64,000 nt of DNA, from the NCBI RefSeq assembly GCF_029227915.1, contig NC_079878.1, positions 32,019,501 through 32,083,500 of the forward strand, written 5' to 3'. The translations under genes and the position numbers were made by a program. This DNA is from Hydractinia symbiolongicarpus. Its lineage: Eukaryota; Cnidaria; Hydrozoa; Anthoathecata; Hydractiniidae. Under the pieces are notes generated by a model that was not told the origin of the DNA, did no database searches, and was given only the letters and a program-made list of their open reading frames with translations. This document shows positions 33,674 through 47,400 of the stretch, one piece after another. How positions within the stretch are numbered: position 1 is the first letter of the stretch; the number at the start of each line of letters is the position of its first letter.

Positions 33674-36600
33674 TCGTTCGGGAAATGAGTTTACTCCCTG
33701 GGTACTTTCTTTGTATACTTTTGACTATACGGGCCAAGCCCGAGATTTACGGGAAATCGCGGGTTTTCGTTTGCCGGCGATTAAACTTCTTTTATTCAGC
33801 GTCTCATCAAAAATGAAAACATTTTTAAAAACTACAAGTCTCATGGGCTTTAGTGGTGAAATAATAAATTAAAAAATCGTTTGGGAAATGAGTTTACTCC
33901 CTGGGTACTTTCTTTGTATACTTTTGACTATACGGGCCGAGTCCGGGATTTACGGGAAATCGCGGATTTTCGTTTGCTGGCGATTAAACTTCTTTTATTC
34001 AGCGTCCCATCAAATATGAAAATATTTTTGAAAACTACAAGTCTCATGCGTTTAGTGGTAAAAAAATAATATAAAAAATCGTTCGGGAAATGAGTTTACT
34101 CCCTGGGTACTTTCTTTGTATACTTTTGACTATACGGGCCGAGTCCGGGATTTACGGGAAATCGCAGGTTTTCGTTTGCCGGTGATTAAACTTCTTTTAT
34201 TCAGCGTCTCATCAAAAATGAAAACATTTTTGAAAACTACAAGTCTCATGCGTTTTAGTGGTGAAAAAATAATTCAAAAATTCGTTAGGGAAATGAGTTT
34301 ACTCACTGGGTACTTTCCTTGTATACTTTTGACTATACGGGCCGAGACCGGGATTTACGGGAAATTGCGGGTTTTCGTTTGCCGGCGATTAAACTTCTTT
34401 TATTCAGTGTCTCATCAAAAATGAAAACATTTTTAAAAACTACAAGTCTCATGGGCTTTAGTGGTGAAATAATAATTTAAAAAATCGTTTGGGAAATGAG
34501 TTTACTCCCTGGGTACTTTCTTTGTATACTTTTGACTATACGGGCCGAGTCCAGGATTTACGGGAAATCGCAGGTTTCCGTTTGCCGGCGATCAAACTTC
34601 TTTTATTCAGCGTCTCATCAAAAATGAAAACATTTTTAAAAACTACAAGTCTCACGGGCTTTAGTGGTGAAATAATAATTTAAAAAATCGTTTGGAAAAT
34701 GAGTTTACTCCCTGGGTACTTTCTTTGTATACTTTTGACTATACGGGCCGAGTCCAGGATTTACGGGAAATTGCAGGTTTTCGTTTGCCGGCGATTAAAC
34801 TCCTTTTATTCAGCGTCTCATCAAAAATGAAAACATTTTTAAAAACTACAAGTCTCATGCGTTTTAGTGGTGAAAAAGTAATTTAAAAAATCGTTCGGGA
34901 AATGAGTTTACTCCCTGGGTACTTTCTTTGTATACTTTTGACTATACGGGCCAAGCCCGAGATTTACGGGAAATCGCGGGTTTTCGTTTGCCGGCGATTA
35001 AACTTCTTTTATTCAGCGTCTCATCAAAAATGAAAACATTTTTAAAAACTACAAGTCTTATGCGTTTTAGTGGTGAAAAAGTAATTTAAAAAATCGTTCG
35101 GGAAATGAGTTTACTCCCTGGGTACTTTCTTTGTATACTTTTGACTATACGGGCCGAGTCCGGGATTTACGGGAAATCGCGGATTTTCGTTTGCTGGCGA
35201 TTAAACTTCTTTTATTCAGCGTCCCATCAAATATGAAAATATTTTTGAAAACTACAAGTCTCATGCGTTTAGTGGTAAAAAAATAATATAAAAAATCGTT
35301 CGGGAAATGAGTTTACTCCCTGGGTACTTTCTTTGTATACTTTTGACTATACGGGCCGAGTCCGGGATTTACGGGAAATCGCAGGTTTTCGTTTGCCGGT
35401 GATTAAACTTCTTTTATTCAGCGTCTCATCAAAAATGAAAACATTTTTGAAAACTACAAGTCTCATGCGTTTTAGTGGTGAAAAAATAATTCAAAAATTC
35501 GTTAGGGAAATGAGTTTACTCACTGGGTACTTTCCTTGTATACTTTTGACTATACGGGCCGAGACCGGGATTTACGGGAAATTGTGGGTTTTCGTTTGCC
35601 GGCGATTAAACTTCTTTTATTCAGTGTCTCATCAAAAATGAAAACATTTTTAAAAACTACAAGTCTCATGGGCTTTAGTGGTGAAATAATAATTTAAAAA
35701 ATCGTTTGGGAAATGAGTTTACTCCCTGGGTACTTTCTTTGTATACTTTTGACTATACGGGCCGAGTCCAGGATTTACAGGAAATCGCAGGTTTTCGTTT
35801 GCCGGCGATTAAACTTCTTTTATTCAGCGTCTCATCAAAAATGAAAACATTTTTAAAAACTACAAGTCTCATGGGCTTTAGTGGTGAAATAATAATTTAA
35901 AAAATCGTTTGGGAAATGAGTTTACTCCCTGGGTACTTTCTTTGTATACTTTTGACTATACGGGCCGAGTCCAGGATTTACGGGAAATTGCAGGTTTTCG
36001 TTTGCCGGCGATTAAACTTCTTTTATTCAGCGTCTCATCAAAAATGAAAACATTTTTAAAAACTACAAGTCTCATGCGTTTTAGTGGTGAAAAAGTAATA
36101 TAAAAAATCGTTCGGGAAATGAGTTTACTCCCTGGGTACTTTCTTTGTATACTTTTGACTATACGGGCCAAGCCCGAGATTTACGGGAAATCGCGGGTTT
36201 TCGTTTGCCGGCGATTAAACTTCTTTTATTCAGCGTCTCATCAAAAATGAAAACATTTTTAAAAACTACAAGTCTCATGGGCTTTAGTGGTGAAATAATA
36301 AATTAAAAAATCGTTTGGGAAATGAGTTTACTCCCTGGGTACTTTCTTTGTATACTTTTGACTATACGGGCCGAGTCCAGGATTTACGGGAAATCGCAGG
36401 TTTCCGTTTGCCGGCGATCAAACTTCTTTTATTCAGCGTCTCATCAAAAATGAAAACATTTTTAAAAACTACAAGTCTCACGGGCTTTAGTGGTGAAATA
36501 ATAATTTAAAAAATCGTTTGGAAAATGAGTTTACTCCCTGGGTACTTTCTTTGTATACTTTTGACTATACGGGCCGAGTCCAGGATTTACGGGAAATTGC

Positions 36601-37323
36601 AGGTTTTCGTTTGCCGGCGATTAAACTTCTTTTATTCAGCGTCTCATCAAAAATGAAAACATTTTTAAAAACTACAAGTCTCATGCGTTTTAGTGGTGAA
36701 AAAGTAATTTAAAAAATCGTTCGGGAAATGAGTTTACTCCCTGGGTACTTTCTTTGTATACTTTTGACTATACGGGCCAAGCCCGAGATTTACGGGAAAT
36801 CGCGGGTTTTCGTTTGCCGGCGATTAAACTTCTTTTATTCAGCGTCTCATCAAAAATGAAAACATTTTTAAAAACTACAAGTCTCATGCGTTTTAGTGGT
36901 GAAAAAGTAATTTAAAAAATCGTTCGGGAAATGAGTTTACTCCCTGGGTACTTTCTTTGTATACTTTTGACTATACGGGCCAAGCCGGGATTTACGGGAA
37001 ATCGCGGGTTTTCGTTTGCCGGCGATTAAACTTCTTTTATTCAGCGTCTCATCAAAAATGAAAACATTTTTAAAAATTACAAGTCTTATGCGTTTTAGTG
37101 GTGAAAAAATAATTTAAAAAATCGTTCGGGAAATGAGTTTACTCCCTGGGTACTTTCTTTGTATACTTTTGACTATACGCGCCAAGCCGGGATTTACGGG
37201 AAATCGCGGGTTCTCGTTTGCCGGCGATTAAACTTCTTTTATTCAGCGTGTCATCAAAAATGAAAACATTTTTAAAAACTACAAGTCTCATGGGCTTTAG
37301 TGGTGAAATAATAATTTAAAAAA
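33674..37323 (+). repeat. E-P-Q-D-N-A hexamer HOR
   Basis: A lead A (33674) is followed by E-P-Q-D-N-A (33877-35093, 1217 bp), E-P-Q-D-N-A (35094-36310, 1217 bp), then D-N-A-R-G (36311-37323). The E copies at 33877 and 35094 have TACTTTCTTTGTATA instead of the usual TACCTTCTTTGTATG, as does 22124. D-N with GATCAAAC, CACGGGC and TTTGGAAAATG at 34485-34890 and 36311-36716 are near copies, offset 1826. Confidence 0.86.
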
Positions 37324-39960
37324 TCGTTTGGGAAATGAGTTTACTCCCTGGGTACTTTCTTTGTATACTTTTGACTATACGGGCCGAGTCCAGGATTTAC
37401 GGGAAATCGCAGGTTTTCGTTTGCCGGCGATTAAACTTCTTTTATTCAGCGTCTCATCAAAAATGGAAACATTTTTAAAAACTACAAGTCTCATGGGCTT
37501 TAGTGGTGAAATAATAATTTAAAAAAACGTTTGGGAAATGAGTTTACTCCCTGGGTACTTTCTTTGTATACATTCGACTATACGGGCCAAGCCCCGGATT
37601 TACGGGAAAACGCGGGATTTCGTTTGCCGGCGATTAAACCTCTTTCATTAAGCGTCTCATCAAAAATGAAAACATTTTTGAAAATTACAAGTCTCATGCG
37701 TTTTAGTGGTGAAAAAATAATTTAAAAAATCGTTCGGGAAATGAGTTTACTCCCTGGGTACCTTCTTTGTATGCTTTTGACTATACGGGCCGAGTCCGGG
37801 ATTTACGGCAAATCGCGGATTTTCGTTTGCTGGCGATTAAACTTCTTTTATTCAGCGTCCCATCAAATATGAAAATATTTTTGAAAACTACAAGTCTCAT
37901 GCGTTTAGTGGTAAAAAAATAATATAAAAAATCGTTCGGGAAATGAGTTTACTCCCTGGGTACTTTCTTTGTATACTTTTGACTATACGGGCCGAGTCCG
38001 GGATTTTCGGGAAATCGCAGGTTTTCGTTTGCAGGCGATTAAACTTCTTTTATTCAGCGTCTCATCAAAAATGAAAACATTTTTGAAAACTACAAGTCTC
38101 ATGCGTTTTAGTGGTGAAAAAATAATTTAAAAATTCGTTAGGGAAATGAGTTTACTCACTGGGTACTTTCCTTGTATACTTTTGACTATACGGGCCGAGA
38201 CCGGGATTTACGGGAAATTGCGGGTTTTCGTTTGCCGGCGATTAAACTTCTTTTATTCAGTGTTTCATCAAAAATGAAAACATTTTTAAAAACTACAAGT
38301 CTCATGGGCTTTAGTGGTGAAATAGTAATTTAAAAAATCGTTTGGGAAATGAGTTTACTCCCTGGGTACTTTCTTTGTATACTTTTGACTATACGGGCCG
38401 AGTCCAGGATTTACGGGAAATCGCAGGTTTTCGTTTGCCGGCGATTAAACTTCTTTTATTCAGCGTCTCATCAAAAATGAAAACATTTTTAAAAACTACA
38501 AGTCTCATGGGCTTTAGTGGTGAAATAATAATTTAAAAAATCGTTTGGGAAATGAGTTTACTCCCTGGGTACTTTCTTTGTATACTTTTGATTATACGGG
38601 CCGAGTCCAGGATTTACGGGAAATTGCAGGTTTTCGTTTGCCGGCGATTAAACTTCTTTTATTCAGCGTCTCATCAAAAATGAAAACATTTTTAAAAACT
38701 ACAAGTCTCATGCGTTTTAGTGGTGAAAAAGTAATATAAAAAATCGTTCGGGAAATGAGTTTACTCCCTGGGTACTTTCTTTGTATACTTTTGACTATAC
38801 GGGCCAAGCCCGAGATTTACGGGAAATCGCGGGTTTTCGTTTGCCGGCGATTAAACTTCTTTTATTCAGCGTCTCATCAAAAATGAAAACATTTTTAAAA
38901 ACTACAAGTCTCATGCGTTTTAGTGGTGAAAAAATAATTTAAAAAATCGTTAGGGAAATGAGTTTACACCCTGGGTACTTTCTTTGTATACTTTTGACTA
39001 TACGGGCCGAGTCCGGGATTTACGGAAAATCGCAGGTTTTCGTTTGCCGGCGATTAAACTTCTTTTATTCAGCGTCTCATCAAAAAAGAAAACATTTTTG
39101 AAAACTACAAGTCTCATACGTTTTAGTGGTGAAAAAATAATTCAAAAATTTTTTCATGAAATGAGTTTACTCACTGGGTACTTTCCTTGTATACTTTTAA
39201 CTATACGGGCCGAGTCCGGGATTTACGGGAAATCGCGGGTTGTTGTTTGCCGGCGATTAAACTTCTTTTATTCAGCGTCTCCTCAAAAATGAAAACATTT
39301 TTAAAAACTACAAGTCTCATGGGCTTTAGTGGTGAAATAATAATTTAAAAAATCGTTTGGGAAATGAGTTTACTCCCTGGGTACTTTCTTTGTATACTTT
39401 TGACTATACGGGCCGAGTCCAGGTTTAACGGGAAATCGCAGGTTTTCGATTGCCGGCGATTAAACTTCTTTTATTCAGCGTCTCATCAAAAATGAAAACA
39501 TTTTTAAAAACTACAAGTCTCATGGGCTTTAGTGGTGAAATAATAATTTAAAAAATCGTTTGGGAAATGAGTTTACTCCCTGGGTACTTTCTTTGTATAC
39601 TTTTGACTATACGGGCCGAGTCCAGGATTTACGGGAAATCGCAGGTTTTCGTTTGCCGGCGATTAAACTTCTTTTATTCAGCGTCTCATCAAAAATGAAA
39701 ACATTTTTAAAAACTACAAGTCTCATGGGCTTTAGTGGTGAAAAAATAATTTAAAAAATCGTTCGGGAAATGAGTTTACTCCCTGGGTACTTTCTTTGTA
39801 TACTTTTGACTATACGCGCCAAGCCGGGATTTACGGGAAATCGCGGGTTCTCGTTTGCCGGCGATTAAACTTCTTTTATTCAGCGTGTCATCAAAAATGA
39901 AAACATTTTTAAAAACTACAAGTCTCATGGGCTTTAGTGGTGAAATAATAATTTAAAAAA
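37324..39960 (+). repeat. D-F-E-P-Q-D-N-A HOR, iteration 1 (13 monomers, 2637 bp)
   Basis: Order: D, F, E, P, Q, D, N, A, B, C, D, D, G. The first eight form a core shared with the next two iterations. The B-C-D-D tail has private marks: TACGGAAAATCG and a CAAAAAAGAAAAC in B, TTTTTTCATG and CTCCTC in C, AGGTTTAACGG and GATTGCC in D (39353). Confidence 0.88.
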
Positions 39961-41987
39961 TCGTTTGGGAAATGAGTTTACTCCCTGGGTACTTTCTTTG
40001 TATACTTTTGACTATACGGGCCGAGTCCAGGATTTACGGGAAATCGCAGGTTTTCGTTTGCCGGCGATTAAACTTCTTTTATTCAGCGTCTCATCAAAAA
40101 TGAAAACATTTTTAAAAACTACAAGTCTCATGGGCTTTAGTGGTGAAATAATAATTTAAAAAAACGTTTGGGAAATGAGTTTACTCCCTGGGTACTTTCT
40201 TTGTATACATTCGACTATACGGGCCAAGCCCCGGATTTACGGGAAAACGCGGGATTTCGTTTGCCGGCGATTAAACCTCTTTCATTAAGCGTCTCATCAA
40301 AAATGAAAACATTTTTGAAAATTACAAGTCTCATGCGTTTTAGTGGTGAAAAAATAATTTAAAAAATCGTTCGGGAAATGAGTTTACTCCCTGGGTACCT
40401 TCTTTGTATGCTTTTGACTATACGGGCCGAGTCCGGGATTTACGGGAAATCGCGGATTTTCGTTTGCTGGCGATTAAACTTCTTTTATTCAGCGTCCCAT
40501 CAAATATGAAAATATTTTTGAAAACTACAAGTCTCATGCGTTTAGTGGTAAAAAAATAATATAAAAAATTGTTCGGGAAATGAGTTTACTCCCTGGGTAC
40601 TTTCTTTGTATACTTTTGACTATACGGGCCGAGTCCGGGATTTACGGGAAATCGCAGGTTTTCGTTTGCAGGCGATTAAACTTCTTTTATTCAGCGTCTC
40701 ATCAAAAATGAAAACATTTTTGAAAACTACAAGTCTCATGCGTTTTAGTGGTGAAAAAATAATTTAAAAATTCGTTAGGGAAATGAGTTTACTCACTGGG
40801 TACTTTCCTTGTATACTTTTGACTATACGGGCCGAGACCGGGATTTACGGGAAATTGCGGGTTTTCGTTTGCCGGCGATTAAACTTCTTTTATTCAGTGT
40901 TTCATCAAAAATGAAAACATTTTTAAAAACTACAAGTCTCATGGGCTTTAGTGGTGAAATAGTAATTTAAAAAATCGTTTGGGAAATGAGTTTACTCCCT
41001 GGGTACTTTCTTTGTATACTTTTGACTATACGGGCCGAGTCCAGGATTTACGGGAAATCGCAGGTTTTCGTTTGCCGGCGATTAAACTTCTTTTATTCAG
41101 CGTCTCATCAAAAATGAAAACATTTTTAAAAACTACAAGTCTCATGGGCTTTAGTGGTGAAATAATAATTTAAAAAATCGTTTGGGAAATGAGTTTACTC
41201 CCTGGGTACTTTCTTCGTATACTTTTGACTATACGGGCCGAGTCCAGGATTTACGGGAAATTGCAGGTTTTCGTTTGCCGGCGATTAAACTTCTTTTATT
41301 CAGCGTCTCATCAAAAATGAAAACATTTTTAAAAACTACAAGTCTCATGCGTTTTAGTGGTGAAAAAGTAATATAAAAAATCGTTCGGGAAATGAGTTTA
41401 CTCCCTGGGTACTTTCTTTGTATACTTTTGACTATACGGGCCAAGCCCGAGATTTACGGCAAATCGCGGGTTTTCGTTTGCCGGCGATTAAACTTCTTTT
41501 ATTCAGCGTCTCATCAAAAATGAAAACATTTTTAAAAACTACAAGTCTCATGGGCTTTAGTGGTGAAAAAATAATTTAAAAAATCGTTCGGGAAATGAGT
41601 TTACTCCCTGGGTACTTTCTTTGTATACTTTTGACTATACGCGCCAAGCCGGGATTTACGGGAAATCGCGGGTTCTCGTTTGCCGGCGATTAAACTTCTT
41701 TTATTCAGCGTCTCATCAAAAATGAAAACATTTTTAAAAACTACAAGTCTCATGGGCTTTAGTGGTGAAAAAATAATTTAAAAAATCGTTCGGGAAATGA
41801 GTTTTCTCCCTGGGTACTTTCTTTGTATACTTTTGACTATACGCGCCAAGCCGGGATTTACGGGAAATCGCGGGTTCTCGTTTGCCGGCGATTAAACTTC
41901 TTTTATTCAGCGTGTCATCAAAAATGAAAACATTTTTAAAAACTACAAGTCTCATGGGCTTTAGTGGTGAAATAATAATTTAAAAAA
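39961..41987 (+). repeat. D-F-E-P-Q-D-N-A HOR, iteration 2 (10 monomers, 2027 bp)
   Basis: Order: D, F, E, P, Q, D, N, A, G, G. The core matches iteration 1 at offset 2637. The B-C-D-D tail is missing, while G is doubled (41584 and 41786). Private marks: AAATTGTTCGGG in P (40569), TTCTTCGTATAC in N (41178) and TACGGCAAATC in A (41381). Confidence 0.88.
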
Positions 41988-44422
41988 TCGTTTGGGAAAT
42001 GAGTTTACTCCCTGGGTACTTTCTTTGTATACTTTTGACTATACGGGCCGAGTCCAGGATTTACGGGAAATCGCAGGTTTTCGTTTGCCGGCGATTAAAC
42101 TTCTTTTATTCAGCGTCTCATCAAAAATGAAAACATTTTTAAAAACTACAAGTCTCATGGGCTTTAGTGGTGAAATAATAATTTAAAAAAACGTTTGGGA
42201 AATGAGTTTACTCCCTGGGTACTTTCTTTGTATACATTCGACTATACGGGCCAAGCCCCGGATTTACGGGAAAACGCGGGATTTCGTTTGCCGGCGATTA
42301 AACCTCTTTCATTAAGCGTCTCATCAAAAATGAAAACATTTTTGAAAATTACAAGTCTCATGCGTTTTAGTGGTGAAAAAATAATTTAAAAAATCGTTCG
42401 GGAAATGAGTTTACTCCCTGGGTACCTTCTTTGTATGCTTTTGACTATACGGGCCGAGTCCGGGATTTACGGGAAATCGCGGATTTTCGTTTGCTGGCGA
42501 TTAAACTTCTTTTATTCAGCGTCCCATCAAATATGAAAATATTTTTGAAAACTACAAGTCTCATGCGTTTAGTGGTAAAAAAATAATATAAAAAATTGTT
42601 CGGGAAATGAGTTTACTCCCTGGGTACTTTCTTTGTATACTTTTGACTATACGGGCCGAGTCCGGGATTTACGGGAAATCGCAGGTTTTCGTTTGCAGGC
42701 GATTAAACTTCTTTTATTCAGCGTCTCATCAAAAATGAAAACATTTTTGAAAACTACAAGTCTCATGCGTTTTAGTGGTGAAAAAATAATTTAAAAATTC
42801 GTTAGGGAAATGAGTTTACTCACTGGGTACTTTCCTTGTATACTTTTGACTATACGGGCCGAGACCGGGATTTACGGGAAATTGCGGGTTTTCGTTTGCC
42901 GGCGATTAAACTTCTTTTATTCAGTGTTTCATCAAAAATGAAAACATTTTTAAAAACTACAAGTCTCATGGGCTTTAGTGGTGAAATAGTAATTTAAAAA
43001 ATCGTTTGGGAAATGAGTTTACTCCCTGGGTACTTTCTTTGTATACTTTTGACTATACGGGCCGAGTCCAGGATTTACGGGAAATCGCAGGTTTTCGTTT
43101 GCCGGCGATTAAACTTCTTTTATTCAGCGTCTCATCAAAAATGAAAACATTTTTAAAAACTACAAGTCTCATGGGCTTTAGTGGTGAAATAATAATTTAA
43201 AAAATCGTTTGGGAAATGAGTTTACTCCCTGGGTACTTTCTTCGTATACTTTTGACTATACGGGCCGAGTCCAGGATTTACGGGAAATTGCAGGTTTTCG
43301 TTTGCCGGCGATTAAACTTCTTTTATTCAGCGTCTCATCAAAAATGAAAACATTTTTAAAAACTACAAGTCTCATGCGTTTTAGTGGTGAAAAAGTAATA
43401 TAAAAAATCGTTCGGGAAATGAGTTTACTCCCTGGGTACTTTCTTTGTATACTTTTGACTATACGGGCCAAGCCCGAGATTTACGGCAAATCGCGGGTTT
43501 TCGTTTGCCGGCGATTAAACTTCTTTTATTCAGCGTCTCATCAAAAATGAAAACATTTTTGAAAACTACAAGTCTCATACGTTTTAGTGGTGAAAAAATA
43601 ATTCAAAAATTTTTTCATGAAATGAGTTTACTCACTGGGTACTTTCCTTGTATACTTTTAACTATACGGGCCGAGTCCGGGATTTACGGGAAATCGCGGG
43701 TTGTTGTTTGCCGGCGATTAAACTTCTTTTATTCAGCGTCTCCTCAAAAATGAAAACATTTTTAAAAACTACAAGTCTCATGGGCTTTAGTGGTGAAATA
43801 ATAATTTAAAAAATCGTTTGGGAAATGAGTTTACTCCCTGGGTACTTTCTTTGTATACTTTTGACTATACGGGCCGAGTTCAGGTTTAACGGGAAATCGC
43901 AGGTTTTCGATTGCCGGCGATTAAACTTCTTTTATTCAGCGTCTCATCAAAAATGAAACTATTTTTAAAAACTACAAGTCTCATGGGCTTTAGTGGTGAA
44001 ATAATAATTTAAAAAATCGTTTGGGAAATGAGTTTACTCCCTGGGTACTTTCTTTGTATACTTTTGACTATACGGGCCGAGTCCAGGATTTACGGGAAAT
44101 CGCAGGTTTTCGTTTGCCGGCGATTAAACTTCTTTTATTCAGCGTCTCATCAAAAATGAAAACATTTTTAAAAACTACAAGTCTCATGGGCTTTAGTGGT
44201 GAAATAATAATTTAAAAAATCGTTTGGGAAATGAGTTTACTCCCTGGGTACTTTCTTTGTATACTTTTGACTATACGGGCCGAGTCCAGGATTTACGGGA
44301 AATCGCAGGTTTTCGTTTGCCGGCGATTAAACTTCTTTTATTCAGCGTCTCATCAAAAATGAAAACATTTTTAAAAACTACAAGTCTCATGGGCTTTAGT
44401 GGTGAAATAATAATTTAAAAAA
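41988..44422 (+). repeat. D-F-E-P-Q-D-N-A HOR, iteration 3, recombinant (12 monomers)
   Basis: Order: D, F, E, P, Q, D, N, A/B chimera (43408), C, D, D, D. The left part matches iteration 2 (offset 2027), including TTCTTCGTATAC and TACGGCAAATC. The part after the chimera matches the B-C-D-D tail of iteration 1 (offset 4461), including TTTTTTCATG, CTCCTC and AGGTTTAACGG. The last D (44220) is an extra copy. Confidence 0.88.
43408..43610 (+). repeat. Chimeric monomer A/B
   Basis: The front is A with the private TACGGCAAATC of 41381. The back is B (TTTTTGAAAA, CATACG, AATTCAAAAATTTTTTCATG) as at 38947. B at 38947 has CAAAAAAGAAAAC while this unit has CAAAAATGAAAAC, so if that change predates the event the switch lies at 43548-43561, inside the A/T dyad. 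It is the same kind of join as at 8127, made independently. Confidence 0.83.
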
Positions 44423-47400
44423 TCGTTAGGGAAATGAGTTTACACCCTGGGTACTTTCTTTGTATACTTTTGACTATACGGGCCGAGTCCGGGATTTACG
44501 GGAAATCGCAGGTTTTCGTTTGCCGGCGATTAAACTTCTTTTATTCAACGTCTCATCAAAAATGAAAACATTTTTGAAAACTACAAGTCTCATACGTTTT
44601 AGTGGTGAAAAAATAATTCAAAAATTCGTTCATGAAATGAGTTTACTCACTGGGTACTTTCCTTGTATACTTTTAACTATACGGGCCGAGTCCGGGATTT
44701 ACGGGAAATCGCGGGTTGTTGTTTGCCGGCGATTAAACTTCTTTTATTCAGCGTCTCCTCAAAAATGAAAACATTTTTAAAAACTACAAGTCTCATGGGC
44801 TTTAGTGGTGAAATAATAATTTAAAAAATCGTTTGGGAAATGAGTTTACTCCCTGGGTACTTTCTTTGTATACTTTTGACTATACGGGCCGAGTCCAGGA
44901 TTTACGGGAAATCGCAGGTTTTCGATTGCCGGCGATTAAACTTCTTTTATTCAGCGTCTCATCAAAAATGAAAACATTTTTAAAAACTACAAGTCTCATG
45001 GGCTTTAGTGGTGAAATAATAATTTAAAAAATCGTTTGGGAAATGAGTTTACTCCCTGGGTACTTTCTTTGTATACTTTTGACTATACGGGCCGAGTCCA
45101 GGATTTACGGGAAATCGCAGGTTTTCGTTTGCCGGCGATTAAACTTCTTTTATTCAGCGTCTCATCAAAAATGAAAACATTTTTAAAAACTACAAGTCTC
45201 ATGGGCTTTAGTGGTGAAATAATAATTTAAAAAATCGTTTGGGAAATGAGTTTACTCCCTGGGTACTTTCTTTGTATACTTTTGACTATACGGGCCGAGT
45301 CCAGGATTTACGGGAAATCGCAGGTTTTCGTTTGCCGGCGATTAAACTTCTTTTATTCAGCGTCTCATCAAAAATGAAAACATTTTTAAAAACTACAAGT
45401 CTCATGGGCTTTAGTGGTGAAATAATAATTTAAAAAATCGTTTGGAAAATGAGTTTACTCCCTGGGTACTTTCTTTGTATACTTTTGACTATACGGGCCG
45501 AGTCCAGGATTTACGGGAAATTGCAGGTTTTCGTTTGCCGGCGATTAAACTTCTTTTATTCAGTGTCTCATCAAAAATGAAAACATTTTTAAAAACTACA
45601 AGTCTCATGGGCTTTAGTGGTGAAATAATAATTTAAAAAATCGTTTGGGAAATGAGTTTACTCCCTGGGTACTTTCTTTGTATACTTTTGACTATACGGG
45701 CCGAGTCCAGGATTTACGGGAAATCGCAGGTTTTCGTTTGCCGGCGATTAAACTTCTTTTATTCAGCGTCTCATCAAAAATGAAAACATTTTTAAAAACT
45801 ACAAGTCTCATGGGCTTTAGTGGTGAAATAATAATTTAAAAAATCGTTTGGGAAATGAGTTTACTCCCTGGGTACTTTCTTTGTATACTTTTGACTATAC
45901 GGGCCGAGTCCAGGATTTACGGGAAATTGCAGGTTTTCGTTTGCCGGCGATTAAACTTCTTTTATTCAACGTCTCATCAAAAATGAAAACATTTTTAAAA
46001 ACTACAAGTCTCATGCGTTTTAGTGGTGAAAAAGTAATATAAAAAATCGTTCGGGAAATGAGTTTACTCCCTGGGTACTTTCTTTGTATACTTTTGACTA
46101 TACGGGCCAAGCCCGAGATTTACGGGAAATCGCGGGTTTTCGTTTGCCGGCGATTAAACTTCTTTTATTCAGCGTCTCATCAAAAATGAAAACATTTTTA
46201 AAAACTACAAGTCTCATGCGTTTTAGTGGTGAAAAAATAATTTAAAAAATCGTTAGGGAAATGAGTTTACACCCTGGGTACTTTCTTTGTATACTTTTGA
46301 CTATACGGGCCGAGTCCGGGATTTACGGGAAATCGCAGGTTTTCGTTTGCCGGCGATTAAACTTCTTTTATTCAGCGTCTGATCAAAAATGAAAACATTT
46401 CTGAAAACTACAAGTCTCATACGTTTTAGTGGTGAAAAAATAATTCAAAAATTCGTTCATGAAATGAGTTTACTCACTGGGTACTTTCCTTGTATACTTT
46501 TAACTATACGGACCGAGTCCGGGATTTACGGGAAGTCGCGGGTTGTTGTTTGCCGGCGATTAAACTTCTTTTATTCAGCGTCTCCTCAAAAATGAAAACA
46601 TTTTTAAAAACTACAAGTCTCATGGGCTTTAGTGGTGAAATAATAATTTAAAAAATCGTTTGGGAAATGAGTTTACTCCCTGGGTACTTTCTTTGTATAC
46701 TTTTGACTATACGGGCCGAGTCCAGGATTTACGGGAAATCGCAGGTTTTCGATTGCCGGCGATTAAACTTCTTTTATTCAGCGTCTCATCAAAAATGAAA
46801 ACATTTTTAAAAACTACAAGTCTCATGGGCTTTAGTGGTGAAATAATAATTTAAAAAATCGTTTGGGAAATGAGTTTACTCCCTGGGTACTTTCTTTGTA
46901 TACTTTTGACTATACGGGCCGAGTCCAGGATTTACGGGAAATCGCAGGTTTTCGTTTGCCGGCGATTAAACTTCTTTTATTCAGCGTCTCATCAAAAATG
47001 AAAACATTTTTAAAAACTACAAGTCTCATGGGCTTTAGTGGTGAAATAATAATTTAAAAAATCGTTTGGGAAATGAGTTTACTCCCTGGGTACTTTCTTT
47101 GTATACTTTTGACTATACGGGCCGAGTCCAGGATATACGGGAAATTGCAGATTTTCGTTTGCCGGCGATTAAACTTCTTTTATTCAGCGTCTCATCAAAA
47201 ATGAAAACATTCTTAAAAACTACAAGTCTCATGCGTTTTAGTAGTGAAAAAGTAATTTAAAAAATCGTTCGGGAAATGAGTTTACTCCCTGGGTACTTTC
47301 TTTGTATACTTTTGACTATACGGGCCAAGCCCGAGATTTACGGGAAATCGCGGGTTTTCGTTTGCCGGCGATTAAACTTCTTTTATTCAGCGTCTCTTCA

